Shown piece after piece: positions 1 through 7,315 of a stretch of DNA of 64,000 nucleotides. The notes under the pieces were generated by a model, which was given only the letters and a program-made list of their open reading frames with translations, was not told the DNA's origin and did not search any database. The position numbers and the translations under genes are program-made. This stretch comes from Roseofilum casamattae BLCC-M143 (lineage in GTDB: Bacteria; Cyanobacteriota; Cyanobacteriia; Cyanobacteriales; Desertifilaceae): the NCBI RefSeq assembly GCF_030068455.1, contig NZ_JAQOSQ010000009.1, forward strand, positions 62,001 to 126,000, read 5' to 3'. Numbering within the stretch: the first letter of the stretch is position 1; each line of letters opens with the position of its first letter.

Positions 1-1
1 G

Positions 2-451
2 CAAGCACAGCTTAAAGATGTGGTTACTCATCGCCAAAGTGCCGCGTTTTCCGACGTGCATGGCAAGAATGAGTTTACTTTAGGAGAAACGGATGATTCT
101 GGAGCTGTGGAAGTCCATGTTTCCGGTGCAGCCATGGGATCGGAATATAAGGTTCGCGATCGCGTAATCTGTTACGTACAGCGCGTTGTCGGCCCCATGA
201 CTTTTTTTATCGATACTTACGAAACCTTGGACACTGGGGCGGGATACGTGCCTACGCGCTACGATTTAGTCATGCACAATACCAAGTCTGGAGATCTGGT
301 GCAAGAGATAAAGTTTGAAGATTCCTACGAGGCGATCGGCGATTACCATATCATGACAGCTCAGACGACTCATACGAAGAAGCAAGGCGAAACGACTACA
401 ACGTCCTGGAGCTACTCTAACGTTAACCTCCTCGAACCGAGCTTAGTCTAA
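2..451 (+). CDS. DUF3386-like cyanobacterial protein, 5' end missing
   Basis: The reading frame is open from the left edge of the window, so only the last 149 residues are present and the true start lies outside. An internal GTG at 20 is not a convincing start because the frame continues upstream (QAQLKD before it). The fragment has VHGKNEFTLGETD, MGSEYKVRDRVICYV and a C-terminal TTTTSWSYSNVNLLEP stretch, which resemble the cyanobacterial DUF3386 family from memory. No catalytic residues, signal peptide or membrane segment are visible in this part. The function of the family is unknown to me. The Nfu gene follows 76 bp downstream on the same strand. Confidence 0.6.
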   Translation, partial: QAQLKDVVTHRQSAAFSDVHGKNEFTLGETDDSGAVEVHVSGAAMGSEYKVRDRVICYVQRVVGPMTFFIDTYETLDTGAGYVPTRYDLVMHNTKSGDLVQEIKFEDSYEAIGDYHIMTAQTTHTKKQGETTTTSWSYSNVNLLEPSLV

Positions 452-527
452 AACAATCCCCCTCTTGCGATAATAGAGTTAGGATATGAACTAAGGTATT
501 GTCATTGTATTCCGGTAAATTGAACTT

Positions 528-791
528 ATGACTGAGACTAAGGCAAAATTAGAAGGCCCCCTGGAACTGAATCCTATTAATGTGGAAAAGGTTTTAGACG
601 ATATGCGTCCCTATCTGATGGCAGATGGAGGTAATGTCGAATTGGTGGAAATTGACGGTCCAATTGTGAAGCTACGCTTGCAAGGAGCTTGCAGTTCTTG
701 TCCGAGTTCGACAATGACGTTAAGAATGGGAATTGAACGTCGCTTGCGCGAGTTGATTCCGGAAATTGCTGAAGTCGAACAGGTACTATAA
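528..791 (+). CDS. NifU C-terminal-domain (Nfu/CnfU) iron-sulfur scaffold protein
   Basis: This 87-residue protein is a stand-alone Nfu domain. The family assembles a labile Fe-S cluster on two cysteines, usually across a dimer, and passes it to apo-proteins such as ferredoxin or photosystem I subunits; it acts in the cytoplasm. The visible hallmark is CSSCPSS at residues 55-61, preceded by [12 protein letters not shown] and followed by the helix [15 protein letters not shown]. The length matches cyanobacterial CnfU. An imperfect hairpin about 50 bp downstream may end the transcript. The start is the only ATG that keeps the full domain. Confidence 0.92.
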   Translation: MTETKAKLEGPLELNPINVEKVLDDMRPYLMADGGNVELVEIDGPIVKLRLQGACSSCPSSTMTLRMGIERRLRELIPEIAEVEQVL

Positions 792-837
792 GTCTGTCCG
801 GTTCGGTCATTGTTGATGGCAATTAATTAATAGAGTT

Positions 838-867
838 AGACTGGCTAATTATAGAGTTAACCAGTCT
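838..867 (+). terminator. Hairpin downstream of the Nfu gene
   Basis: The arms agactggctaa and ttaaccagtct pair with one mismatch around an 8-base loop. No clear U-run follows, so termination is an inference from position between the Nfu gene and the convergent HAD gene. Confidence 0.35.
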
Positions 868-958
868 AGTTCTGCCCGCAAAATCCACCAGTGGAAATGG
901 GAAAACCTCGAATCAATTCTGGCTGTTTCGATAAACTTTGACAGCATTGAGGGAAGGC

Positions 959-1732
959 TTAGGGATGGTTCCATTCAGCAAGAGGTTGGCAAAACTGGGC
1001 TAAAGATAAAGCCGAAATGCGCGAATGTTCGGCAATGCTTTCGCGATCGCCTACAGTATTGTATCCCCAAGTGGCTAAAAAGAGTTTCACTGACGTTAGC
1101 TCTGGATGTTGCGCTACTGATAAGAGAGTTTTCAGTCGGTCTTCAATAAACCAAATCTTGTTTTCTGCTGGATTAAATGTCAGTAAACTGTCTGTTTTTG
1201 GTCGCTTTGCTCCTTTGCCAATAATTTTTTCTTGAGGAAATTCAATTCCGTGCTGGTGCAACAGCTCTCGTGCAAATCTCGCTTCTTTTGTCGTAATAAT
1301 GACTAATTTTACAGAACTATTTTGGAGTAGTTTTAATTGCGCGATCGCACCGGGATAAAAGCGATGGCAGGCTAACCAAGCATCAAGATTGCTCTCAATT
1401 TGGCGATCGCGATATCCATCGACTTCTGCCATAATTTCTGGCGCACTCAGGCGATCGCGATCGATGGTTTCCTGACAAATTTCCCGCCAATGACTGAGAA
1501 TATTGGAAGGCGAAACTCCAGCAACTAACGCCCGAATTAACACCGGCATTTCCCACCCCGTTTCAATCACCGGACGCAGGGGATAAAACTGCTCTGCTAT
1601 TCCTTCCGGAGGTCGATCGTTTTCTACATTCCACAAGCGAGAATAGGCGTGCCAAGCCGTTTGGAAATATTCTACTAAGCCATCGCACAAAACGCCATCA
1701 AAATCGAGAGCTAAGATATCGGGAATTGGCAT
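959..1732 (-). CDS. HAD-superfamily hydrolase
   Basis: This 257-residue protein carries the HAD phosphohydrolase motifs in order. Motif I is LDFDGVLCDG at residues 9-18 with the nucleophile Asp. Motif II is VIITTKEARF. The motif III lysine is in KRPKTDSL and motif IV is the acidic pair in IWFIEDRLK. A long cap lies between motif I and motif II. The family hydrolyses small phosphorylated metabolites in the cytoplasm, but the substrate cannot be told from the sequence. It stands alone, convergent with the Nfu gene. HIP1 octamers inside the gene show it is native to this genome. Confidence 0.8.
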   Translation of the reverse strand: MPIPDILALDFDGVLCDGLVEYFQTAWHAYSRLWNVENDRPPEGIAEQFYPLRPVIETGWEMPVLIRALVAGVSPSNILSHWREICQETIDRDRLSAPEIMAEVDGYRDRQIESNLDAWLACHRFYPGAIAQLKLLQNSSVKLVIITTKEARFARELLHQHGIEFPQEKIIGKGAKRPKTDSLLTFNPAENKIWFIEDRLKTLLSVAQHPELTSVKLFLATWGYNTVGDRESIAEHSRISALSLAQFCQPLAEWNHP

Positions 1733-1771
1733 AAGATCGATTATAAATCAAAAATTGCAATCGAAAAACTG

Positions 1772-1796
1772 GTAGGGTGGGCATTGCCCACCTTAC
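1772..1796. repeat. Short dispersed palindrome
   Basis: A GGTGGGCA/TGCCCACC palindrome with a 1-base centre, extended by GTAG/TTAC flanks. Elements of the GTAGGGTGGGCA type are common between genes in cyanobacteria. It lies between the HAD gene and the 3' end of the next gene. Confidence 0.6.
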
Positions 1797-1807
1797 ACAT
1801 TAACTCA

Positions 1808-3667
1808 TTATTGGATGTTACGATAATGTTGTTCGGTAAAGGTACCGATGCGAATAATCATTTGCCGAATTTGTGCTAGAGTCGTACTCTGAATCATATT
1901 CCCCAACTGCGTCCGTTGCGTCGCTTCATTCGCACCCTCAGATTTCAATTCGGTCGCTTTCTGACCCAGGTTGCGAATAAACGCAAAATCGCTATCAAAA
2001 TCAATTGAAATACTTTCGGGAAGTAAGGGATCGGCAGATAAAATCATGCGATCGATATATTTTCCGGCTTTATAAACTCCTTTCCACGCCGGTTGGGTCC
2101 GATATTCATTTAAGATTTTTAAGGTATCGCCAACTTGTTCGCGCATGGACTGCAAGCGCAAATTGTTCGCCAAGCGTAAATCCACGTGATAATTAGGATT
2201 TTCTTTCTGTTTTTTCTTCTCCATTCCTTTGCCAATTTGGTAACCCAAAACCACATCTTGCACTGCTCCTTGACTAAAATAAGCTTCATTCGAGAACATA
2301 ATCGCTTCCGAGAGAGAATTTTTGAGCTTAATGCCGCATCCTCTGATTTGATTAACCACATCTGGAGTGCGCGGCTGTTGTGCTTTTAACTCTTCGAGTT
2401 GCGATCGCAATGTTTCTACTCGTTCTAGTTTGCGCTCGTAAATAACATTAGCGGCGATCATTTCTTTCGTTTCCTGCTTGCGATGGTTGGAGACCAAGTT
2501 ACCTCCCCGTGCCAGTGCCTGACGCACTTTTTTGTAGGCTTTATTGTTTGGATCGTCAATGTTTGCAACTTCGATCGCAATACTCCGTTGATATTGACGA
2601 TAGGAATATTCGGCATCGGCTAACTGACTCTCAATTTGCAATCGCTGGTGATAACCTTCCGGGTTATTTTGAATTTCCAACTCCGTCATTTCTGCCCCTA
2701 ACAGATCCTGTTTGTAAGCATTCCATTCATTATCAGACATGTACATGCGCATTTTCGTCATCGACCAAACATCTTGATTCAGAGAAAACGCTTCAAAGGC
2801 AACTGTATCTTGTTGAGTCAACGTTGGAACTTCTTCAATTGGGGTTAACGTTGTACTATTCTCTTGCTCGTTTTTCCGGAAAGGAGAACCGAGTTTTTTA
2901 TGTCCTCCCACCAGAGTTTTTGGTCGATCGGGAGTCATGAAATCTTGCGCATAAACATTCACATCGTAGACGGTTCCGGGGTCGTAGGGCCAGCGCTCTT
3001 GGGTTTTGAAGAGCTTGTTAAATAACCCGACGGCGGGAATCGAACCGGCGCCTTTTAGGTTAACATCAATGTCAGACGTGAGAGTCTGAGACCCGGCAGC
3101 CGACCAGGAGAGGCGTTTGGCAGGGTCGAGGTTTTTCAGGTGGGGATATTTGGCCGGAAGTTTGGTATCTCGAATGTGGCGTAAGAGTTTGTCGGTGTCG
3201 TATTCGCGCACGGCTAAGAGCGATCGCATCAGTCGTTCAAAGCGAGGACGTTTTTCTGCGATCTCGCTATTCGATTTATTTTGCCACCGATTGGACACTA
3301 AATAATCTTTCGCGATAAACCAGTTGGAATAGAAGTCGTCCCGCAGCATTTGACGCACTTTATGGGGTTTCATTCGCATGTGGTCGAGAGCATCTTCGTG
3401 ACTGCTCCAGATGCTTTCGGGCGATCGCTGAATGGTAAGATGGTTCTGGTTTAATGGCGATCGCGTTGTCAATTGTGCCGATTGTTCCACGCTCCGTTCG
3501 TCCAAGCGCTGTAACACTTGCGGGTCGAGAGATTGGAGCAATGATGAGTTGTTCGATTCGTTGTGTTTACGTTGCAGGGGAGGAGTGCGCGAGGTTTTTG
3601 CACTATCTGTCGTCTGAGTTTGGAGCGAAGGAAGTCTGCGCTTGCGATGAGTTATGCTGCGTCCCAT
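1808..3667 (-). CDS. Nucleotidyltransferase-like protein, candidate injection-system cargo
   Basis: This 619-residue protein has no family I can name with certainty. A disordered, basic N-terminus (about 1-85) contains TPPLQRK and LTIQRSP, short hydrophobic-Gln-Arg motifs like those in the DUF4157 giant protein at 56214-63398. At residues 192-201 it reads GSQTLTSDID and at 234-239 YDVNVY. Together these resemble the GS...DxD...D signature of the polymerase-beta nucleotidyltransferase fold, though the GS-to-DxD spacing is short. The remaining 380 residues are mostly charged helices with coiled-coil character. There is no signal peptide or membrane segment. I infer a toxin-like effector delivered by an eCIS; the evidence is motif level only. 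No strong Shine-Dalgarno precedes the ATG. A stand-alone helical nucleotidyltransferase of another role remains possible. Confidence 0.5.
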   Translation of the reverse strand: MGRSITHRKRRLPSLQTQTTDSAKTSRTPPLQRKHNESNNSSLLQSLDPQVLQRLDERSVEQSAQLTTRSPLNQNHLTIQRSPESIWSSHEDALDHMRMKPHKVRQMLRDDFYSNWFIAKDYLVSNRWQNKSNSEIAEKRPRFERLMRSLLAVREYDTDKLLRHIRDTKLPAKYPHLKNLDPAKRLSWSAAGSQTLTSDIDVNLKGAGSIPAVGLFNKLFKTQERWPYDPGTVYDVNVYAQDFMTPDRPKTLVGGHKKLGSPFRKNEQENSTTLTPIEEVPTLTQQDTVAFEAFSLNQDVWSMTKMRMYMSDNEWNAYKQDLLGAEMTELEIQNNPEGYHQRLQIESQLADAEYSYRQYQRSIAIEVANIDDPNNKAYKKVRQALARGGNLVSNHRKQETKEMIAANVIYERKLERVETLRSQLEELKAQQPRTPDVVNQIRGCGIKLKNSLSEAIMFSNEAYFSQGAVQDVVLGYQIGKGMEKKKQKENPNYHVDLRLANNLRLQSMREQVGDTLKILNEYRTQPAWKGVYKAGKYIDRMILSADPLLPESISIDFDSDFAFIRNLGQKATELKSEGANEATQRTQLGNMIQSTTLAQIRQMIIRIGTFTEQHYRNIQ

Positions 3668-3738
3668 GATGTTTTGGTTGCGTTGCGATCGCCATCTCTT
3701 TCACTATACCTCCAGTCGGCGGTCTGAGAAACCGGTAA

Positions 3739-3803
3739 AGAAACCGGGTTTCTGACTCCACCTAAAGCTAGAATTCCCATCAATTGCAGAAACCCGGTTT
3801 CTG
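3739..3803. repeat. Pair of GAAACCCGGTTTC palindromes
   Basis: Two copies of the near-palindrome AGAAACC(C/G)GGTTTCT lie at 3739-3753 and 3788-3802, just past the stop of the pentapeptide gene on the minus strand. The same unit recurs near 12088, in the 22930 array and at 54448-54510. It is a dispersed genomic repeat that may also act as a transcript-end hairpin here. Confidence 0.7.
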
Positions 3804-3819
3804 GCCTCACGGTGAAGAG

Positions 3820-5922
3820 TTAACCCAGGTTGAAAAATTCGAGCACCTCTTGCACCGCTTTCACCAAACCCGCAGCTGCTGGCAAACCTGCAATAATTCC
3901 TTTTAGCATCGTCGTCGCTCGTTTCACCACTTTTTGCACCGTATTGCCTTCAGGACTTTTCCCCGCTTCGGCGATAATCTGCACCTGTTCTAAGGCTTCC
4001 GCTTTATCGTCCTCCGGAAGTTCGCTACTGTTAATCGCAGTTTGCAGCTCCATCAGCACCGTTTTCAGATTTGGCGTCTCTGCTTCCGTCGCGGTTTCTG
4101 GAAGCTGGTTGAGGGTAGTGGCGAGGGTGCTATTCAAATTATCGATATTTTGCACCGCACCGCTCGCATCTAAATCGCCACCTGCCAGGTTACCTTTATT
4201 GTCGCCACCGACAGAAATACTGGGATTATCGCTCATGGTTTTACTGTCTGCACTGCTGGAATTATCAATTTCGATTGTAACGGGTTGACTCGCCTGAAGT
4301 CGCAACAGATCCTGCATATATTCCTTATCCTGCTTCAGGGTTTTGTTTTCCCGCTTGAAAGATTTCACTTCTGCTTTGAGAGTCGCTATTTCCTTCTCGT
4401 AAGTCGCCTTAAATGTCTTTTCTAGTTGTGCTTTATCCGTCTCTGGAGAAACTGCAACCGTAACCAGTACGTCTTTTCCTTTCTTCTCCATGGCCTGGAT
4501 CGAGTCCCAGGTAATCTCCGGATAGTCTTGCATCACCTTCCCAAAAGCGGTGGCGAAAGCTTCCCGGTTGATGCCATCGCGCAGCAGAATCTCCACGGTA
4601 TCCATCAGTTTAGTATAAAGGCGATCGAAATCTCCGGGCTGATAGGTCTCGTCGGGATCGTGGGGACGGCGATCGCTCCTATAATGAGGATTGGGATGGT
4701 CGCGCAGATAAATGTATTGGCAGTCTACGTCTTTAAAGATAGTTGTCGGTTCGATGTTCCAAGCTTCCAGACAAGCCCCGGTGAGATGAGCGCCAGTAAA
4801 GTTCGTGCCAATTGCGATCGATTCGGTTAGGTTAGCATTTTCCAAAATAGCACCGCTAAGGTCGGCTGCACTCAAGTCCGCTTGTTTCAAGTTCGCACTT
4901 TTCAGGTTGGCTCCAGCGAGGAATGCACCCCGGAGGTTAACCTTGCGGAGGTCGAGTTTATAGCCATTTTCCGGGTTAACCAGTACATTACACGCGGTGG
5001 TATCGGCCAGGAGCGTTTCTCCGGGACGGGAAAGGTCGAGTTTTTCTGTATTTTTGAAGCAGGTGCGCAGAAAATGAGCCTGACGGAAATCGCAGTGTTT
5101 CAGCCTAGCTCCAGTAAAGTCCGCATCGGTTAAGGTTGCGCCGCGAAAGCTCGTCCCTCCCCATGCAGCAAAAGCAACAGCAACCGAACGAATCCAAGCA
5201 TCGCGGGAGTCGCCTTTCATCGCTCGCCAGGCAATGTAGAGGTTCAAGCTAGTGAAGACAACTGCGACTGCTCCTGCTCCTGCGACTGCTCCTGCTCCTG
5301 CGACTGCTCCTGCTCCTGCGACTGATCCTGCAACTACGATTGCTCCTGCAACTGCTCCTGCTATTGCTCCTGCAACTACGATTGCTCCTGCAACTGCAAC
5401 TACGGCTGCTCCTGCAATTGCGACTGCTCCTGCAACTACGATTGCTCCTGCAACTGCGATTACTCCTGCAACTGCAACTGCAACTGCGACTGTAACTGCA
5501 ACTGCAACTGCTCCTGCGACTGTGCTAAGGCTGGTCACAACCCCTTTACGGAAAACCACAATGATGAAAATAATCAGAGTAGTCAGGGATACCCAGCCCG
5601 CAATAATGTTTTCTAAGTTATCTGAATCGAAGATAAAAGTAACCAGGGCAGCCGGAAACCAGGAGAGAACACCAGACGCTGCAGATATGAGGAAAGCAAT
5701 CATCAGATTGAATACCATTCGATGTTTTTGCAGTCCAGCTCCCGCTCGGCAAAACCTCACCCCGGTTAAGTCTGCTCCAGTAAAATCCGTTCCGCGAATA
5801 TCCGCACCCGTGAAGTCTGCTCCCGCCAAGTTTCGACCTTTAAAGGACTCTCCTCGCAGGTTGACTCCCTGGAAGTTGCGCTCTCCTGCGGCATATTGCG
5901 CTAAAACCTGGCGTGCTTTCAT
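3820..5922 (-). CDS. Pentapeptide-repeat membrane protein with an Ala/Val/Gly hydrophobic tract
   Basis: The 700-residue protein opens with pentapeptide repeats of the A(D/N)LxG type (about 1-58, for example LAGADFTGADIRGTDFTGADL). Next come two hydrophobic helices near 68-118, then a long tract made almost only of A, V, G and I (about 135-222). More pentapeptide repeats follow (about 255-375), then a coiled coil (LEKTFKATYEKEIATLKAEVKS region). The C-terminal module contains GGDNKGNLAGGDLD and ends in a helical segment; this module recurs in cyanobacterial pentapeptide proteins. The A/V/G tract could form several membrane helices. The enzyme role, if any, is unknown. The hydrophobic tract is encoded by tandem DNA repeats (see 5264-5530), so its length probably varies between strains. 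It runs divergently from xisH. Confidence 0.8.
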   Translation of the reverse strand: MKARQVLAQYAAGERNFQGVNLRGESFKGRNLAGADFTGADIRGTDFTGADLTGVRFCRAGAGLQKHRMVFNLMIAFLISAASGVLSWFPAALVTFIFDSDNLENIIAGWVSLTTLIIFIIVVFRKGVVTSLSTVAGAVAVAVTVAVAVAVAGVIAVAGAIVVAGAVAIAGAAVVAVAGAIVVAGAIAGAVAGAIVVAGSVAGAGAVAGAGAVAGAGAVAVVFTSLNLYIAWRAMKGDSRDAWIRSVAVAFAAWGGTSFRGATLTDADFTGARLKHCDFRQAHFLRTCFKNTEKLDLSRPGETLLADTTACNVLVNPENGYKLDLRKVNLRGAFLAGANLKSANLKQADLSAADLSGAILENANLTESIAIGTNFTGAHLTGACLEAWNIEPTTIFKDVDCQYIYLRDHPNPHYRSDRRPHDPDETYQPGDFDRLYTKLMDTVEILLRDGINREAFATAFGKVMQDYPEITWDSIQAMEKKGKDVLVTVAVSPETDKAQLEKTFKATYEKEIATLKAEVKSFKRENKTLKQDKEYMQDLLRLQASQPVTIEIDNSSSADSKTMSDNPSISVGGDNKGNLAGGDLDASGAVQNIDNLNSTLATTLNQLPETATEAETPNLKTVLMELQTAINSSELPEDDKAEALEQVQIIAEAGKSPEGNTVQKVVKRATTMLKGIIAGLPAAAGLVKAVQEVLEFFNLG
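5264..5530. repeat. Tandem repeats inside the pentapeptide gene
   Basis: The plus strand shows an 18-bp unit, gcgactgctcctgctcct, three times perfectly from 5264 to 5317. Looser 12- to 18-base variants built on gctcctgcaact continue to about 5530. All units are multiples of three, so copy-number change keeps the reading frame of the minus-strand gene and alters only the length of its A/V/G tract. Confidence 0.85.
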
Positions 5923-6011
5923 CGGTTTTGGGTGGTTTTGTGCCGAATCCCGTCCATTATAGTGCGACTTGATATAATCAGATCGAGCGCAACACTGAAT
6001 TAAATCGCGTT

Positions 6012-6428
6012 ATGTCCGCCAAAGATGTTTATCACAATACCGTCAAAGTAGCCCTGCAAAAAGAAGGTTGGGTCATTACCCACGATCCATTAGTTTTAGA
6101 GCTATCTTCCGGTCGGCTGGAAATCGATCTAGGGGCAGAACAACTCGTTGCTGCTGAAAAAGATAGCATCCAAATTGCGGTTGAAATCAAAAGTTTCTTA
6201 TTGCCTTCAGCAACATCGCAATTTCATCAAGCTTTAGGGCAATTTCTCAACTATCGAGTTGCATTGAAGGTTAAAGATTCAAATCGAATTCTGTTTTTAG
6301 CAGTTCCAGCAAAAGTATATCGCAACTTCTTTTCTGGAGAACTAGCACAGTTGAGTATTGCTGAATACCAGGTCAAACTTATTGTATTTGATTCCGAACA
6401 AGAGGTCATTGTCGAATGGAAAGATTAG
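6012..6428 (+). CDS. xisH: XisH family protein
   Basis: This 138-residue protein matches the XisH family. XisH was first described as controlling excision of the fdxN element in heterocystous cyanobacteria. The family resembles a small nuclease fold. Visible landmarks are SAKDVYHNTVKVALQKEGW at the N-terminus, the RLEIDLGAEQLVAAEK segment, and IAVEIKSFLLPS, whose E and K fit a PD-(D/E)xK core. The stop overlaps the start of xisI by 13 bp, so the pair is translationally coupled. Most XisH/XisI pairs lie outside any excision element, as here, and their function there is unknown. Confidence 0.9.
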   Translation: MSAKDVYHNTVKVALQKEGWVITHDPLVLELSSGRLEIDLGAEQLVAAEKDSIQIAVEIKSFLLPSATSQFHQALGQFLNYRVALKVKDSNRILFLAVPAKVYRNFFSGELAQLSIAEYQVKLIVFDSEQEVIVEWKD

Positions 6429-6751
6429 AGCAATACCGCCAATTTATTTTGCAAATTATCGCGGAACACAATCGGTATAAGCCATCCTACGGAGATCTAG
6501 AACAACTGACGATCGCAGACACCCAGAACGACCACTATCAACTGACAACCATCGGCTGGGAAGGCGACCTCCGAGTTTTTCGTTCTTTAATTCATATCGA
6601 TATTAAAGGCGATAAAATTTGGATTCAGCATGATGGAACGGAAATTGGCGTGGCGAATCAACTCATCGAGTTAGGCGTACCGAAAAAAGCGATCGTCCTT
6701 GGTTTCCACGATCCTGCTGCTCGCAAGTTTACTGAATTTGCGGTCAATTAA
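6416..6751 (+). CDS. xisI: XisI family protein
   Basis: This 111-residue protein is the usual partner of XisH, to which it is coupled by a 13-bp overlap. Family landmarks are MERLEQYRQFILQIIAEH at the start, IADTQNDHYQLTTIGW in the middle, and IWIQHDGTEIGVANQLIELGVPK followed by IVLGFHDPAARK near the end. The length is normal and there is no membrane segment. No integrase, attachment site or disrupted gene is seen nearby, so a DNA-excision role in this location is not supported. The pair may instead be a stand-alone accessory or toxin-antitoxin-like module, which is inference. Confidence 0.9.
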   Translation: MERLEQYRQFILQIIAEHNRYKPSYGDLEQLTIADTQNDHYQLTTIGWEGDLRVFRSLIHIDIKGDKIWIQHDGTEIGVANQLIELGVPKKAIVLGFHDPAARKFTEFAVN

Positions 6752-6779
6752 AATAGGTACATACTCAAATAGCGATCGC

Positions 6780-7130
6780 TTACGGAATTCCGGGAAACGA
6801 ATCCACTATCTTAATCGTAATATCGGGAAACGAGTCCACATATTGAATCGTAAAATCGGGAAAGGAATCGACAAATTCCCATTGGCCGCACCCGTCGGGA
6901 AATGAATCAACCACTTCCACATGTAAATCGGCAAAAGACTCGACCTTTTTTACCTGGATATCTGGAAAAGAATTGACAATTTCCACTTCTCCATATAAGG
7001 AAATTCCGACAAACATACAGTTGTCTGGATCGAGCTGCTCTTCTGCGTTTCCGGGAGAGATAAGGAAAGTGAGGGAAAAGGCGATCGCCAAAACCAATCC
7101 TACCCACCGATACCGACGAATTAAATTCAT
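6780..7130 (-). CDS. Secreted VDSFPD-repeat protein, likely 7(1) septoil-knot family
   Basis: I place the start at the ATG at 7130 because ggggaaat lies just upstream and the next residues form a clean signal peptide (MNLIRRYRW, a hydrophobic core, then cleavage after GNA). An alternative start at 7175 adds 15 residues. The mature part is about 85 residues and consists of six copies of an 11- to 14-residue unit with the core (V/I)(D/E/N)SFPD, such as VDSFPDFTIQY and VDSFPDITIKI. It has two cysteines (DNCM and DGCG). From memory this pattern matches small proteins predicted or shown to form a 7(1) protein knot; the assignment is not verified here. The function is unknown. It is convergent with xisI, ending 28 bp after it. 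Confidence 0.7.
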   Translation of the reverse strand: MNLIRRYRWVGLVLAIAFSLTFLISPGNAEEQLDPDNCMFVGISLYGEVEIVNSFPDIQVKKVESFADLHVEVVDSFPDGCGQWEFVDSFPDFTIQYVDSFPDITIKIVDSFPGIP

Positions 7131-7192
7131 ACTATTTCCCCGAAAAATTACACTTATAGTAGATTGGATATTCAAGAATTAACCGAAACCCA

Positions 7193-7220
7193 GTAGAGAC
7201 AAGGCATGCCTTGTCTCTAC
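7193..7220. repeat. Perfect 28-bp palindrome
   Basis: gtagagacaaggca is followed at once by its exact reverse complement. Elements of the GTAGAGAC...GTCTCTAC type are dispersed intergenic repeats in cyanobacteria. It lies in the upstream region of the VDSFPD gene and beyond the 3' end of the SLH gene. Confidence 0.85.
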
Positions 7221-7315
7221 CGCAGCCTCGGCTTCGCTCAGCTCTCATTGGTGTTGCAATTTTGTGTCTCACTGATTTTTATTCAAATTCACGATAGTTT
7301 TTGCGATCGCATTCC

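Noticed and set aside
577-822. 81-codon minus-strand frame over the Nfu gene
   Set aside because: It is a shadow of a strongly conserved gene on the other strand.
5252-5962. 236-codon plus-strand frame rich in Ala, Thr and Pro
   Set aside because: It is the antisense of the tandem-repeat part of the pentapeptide gene; the low-complexity repeat keeps several frames open.
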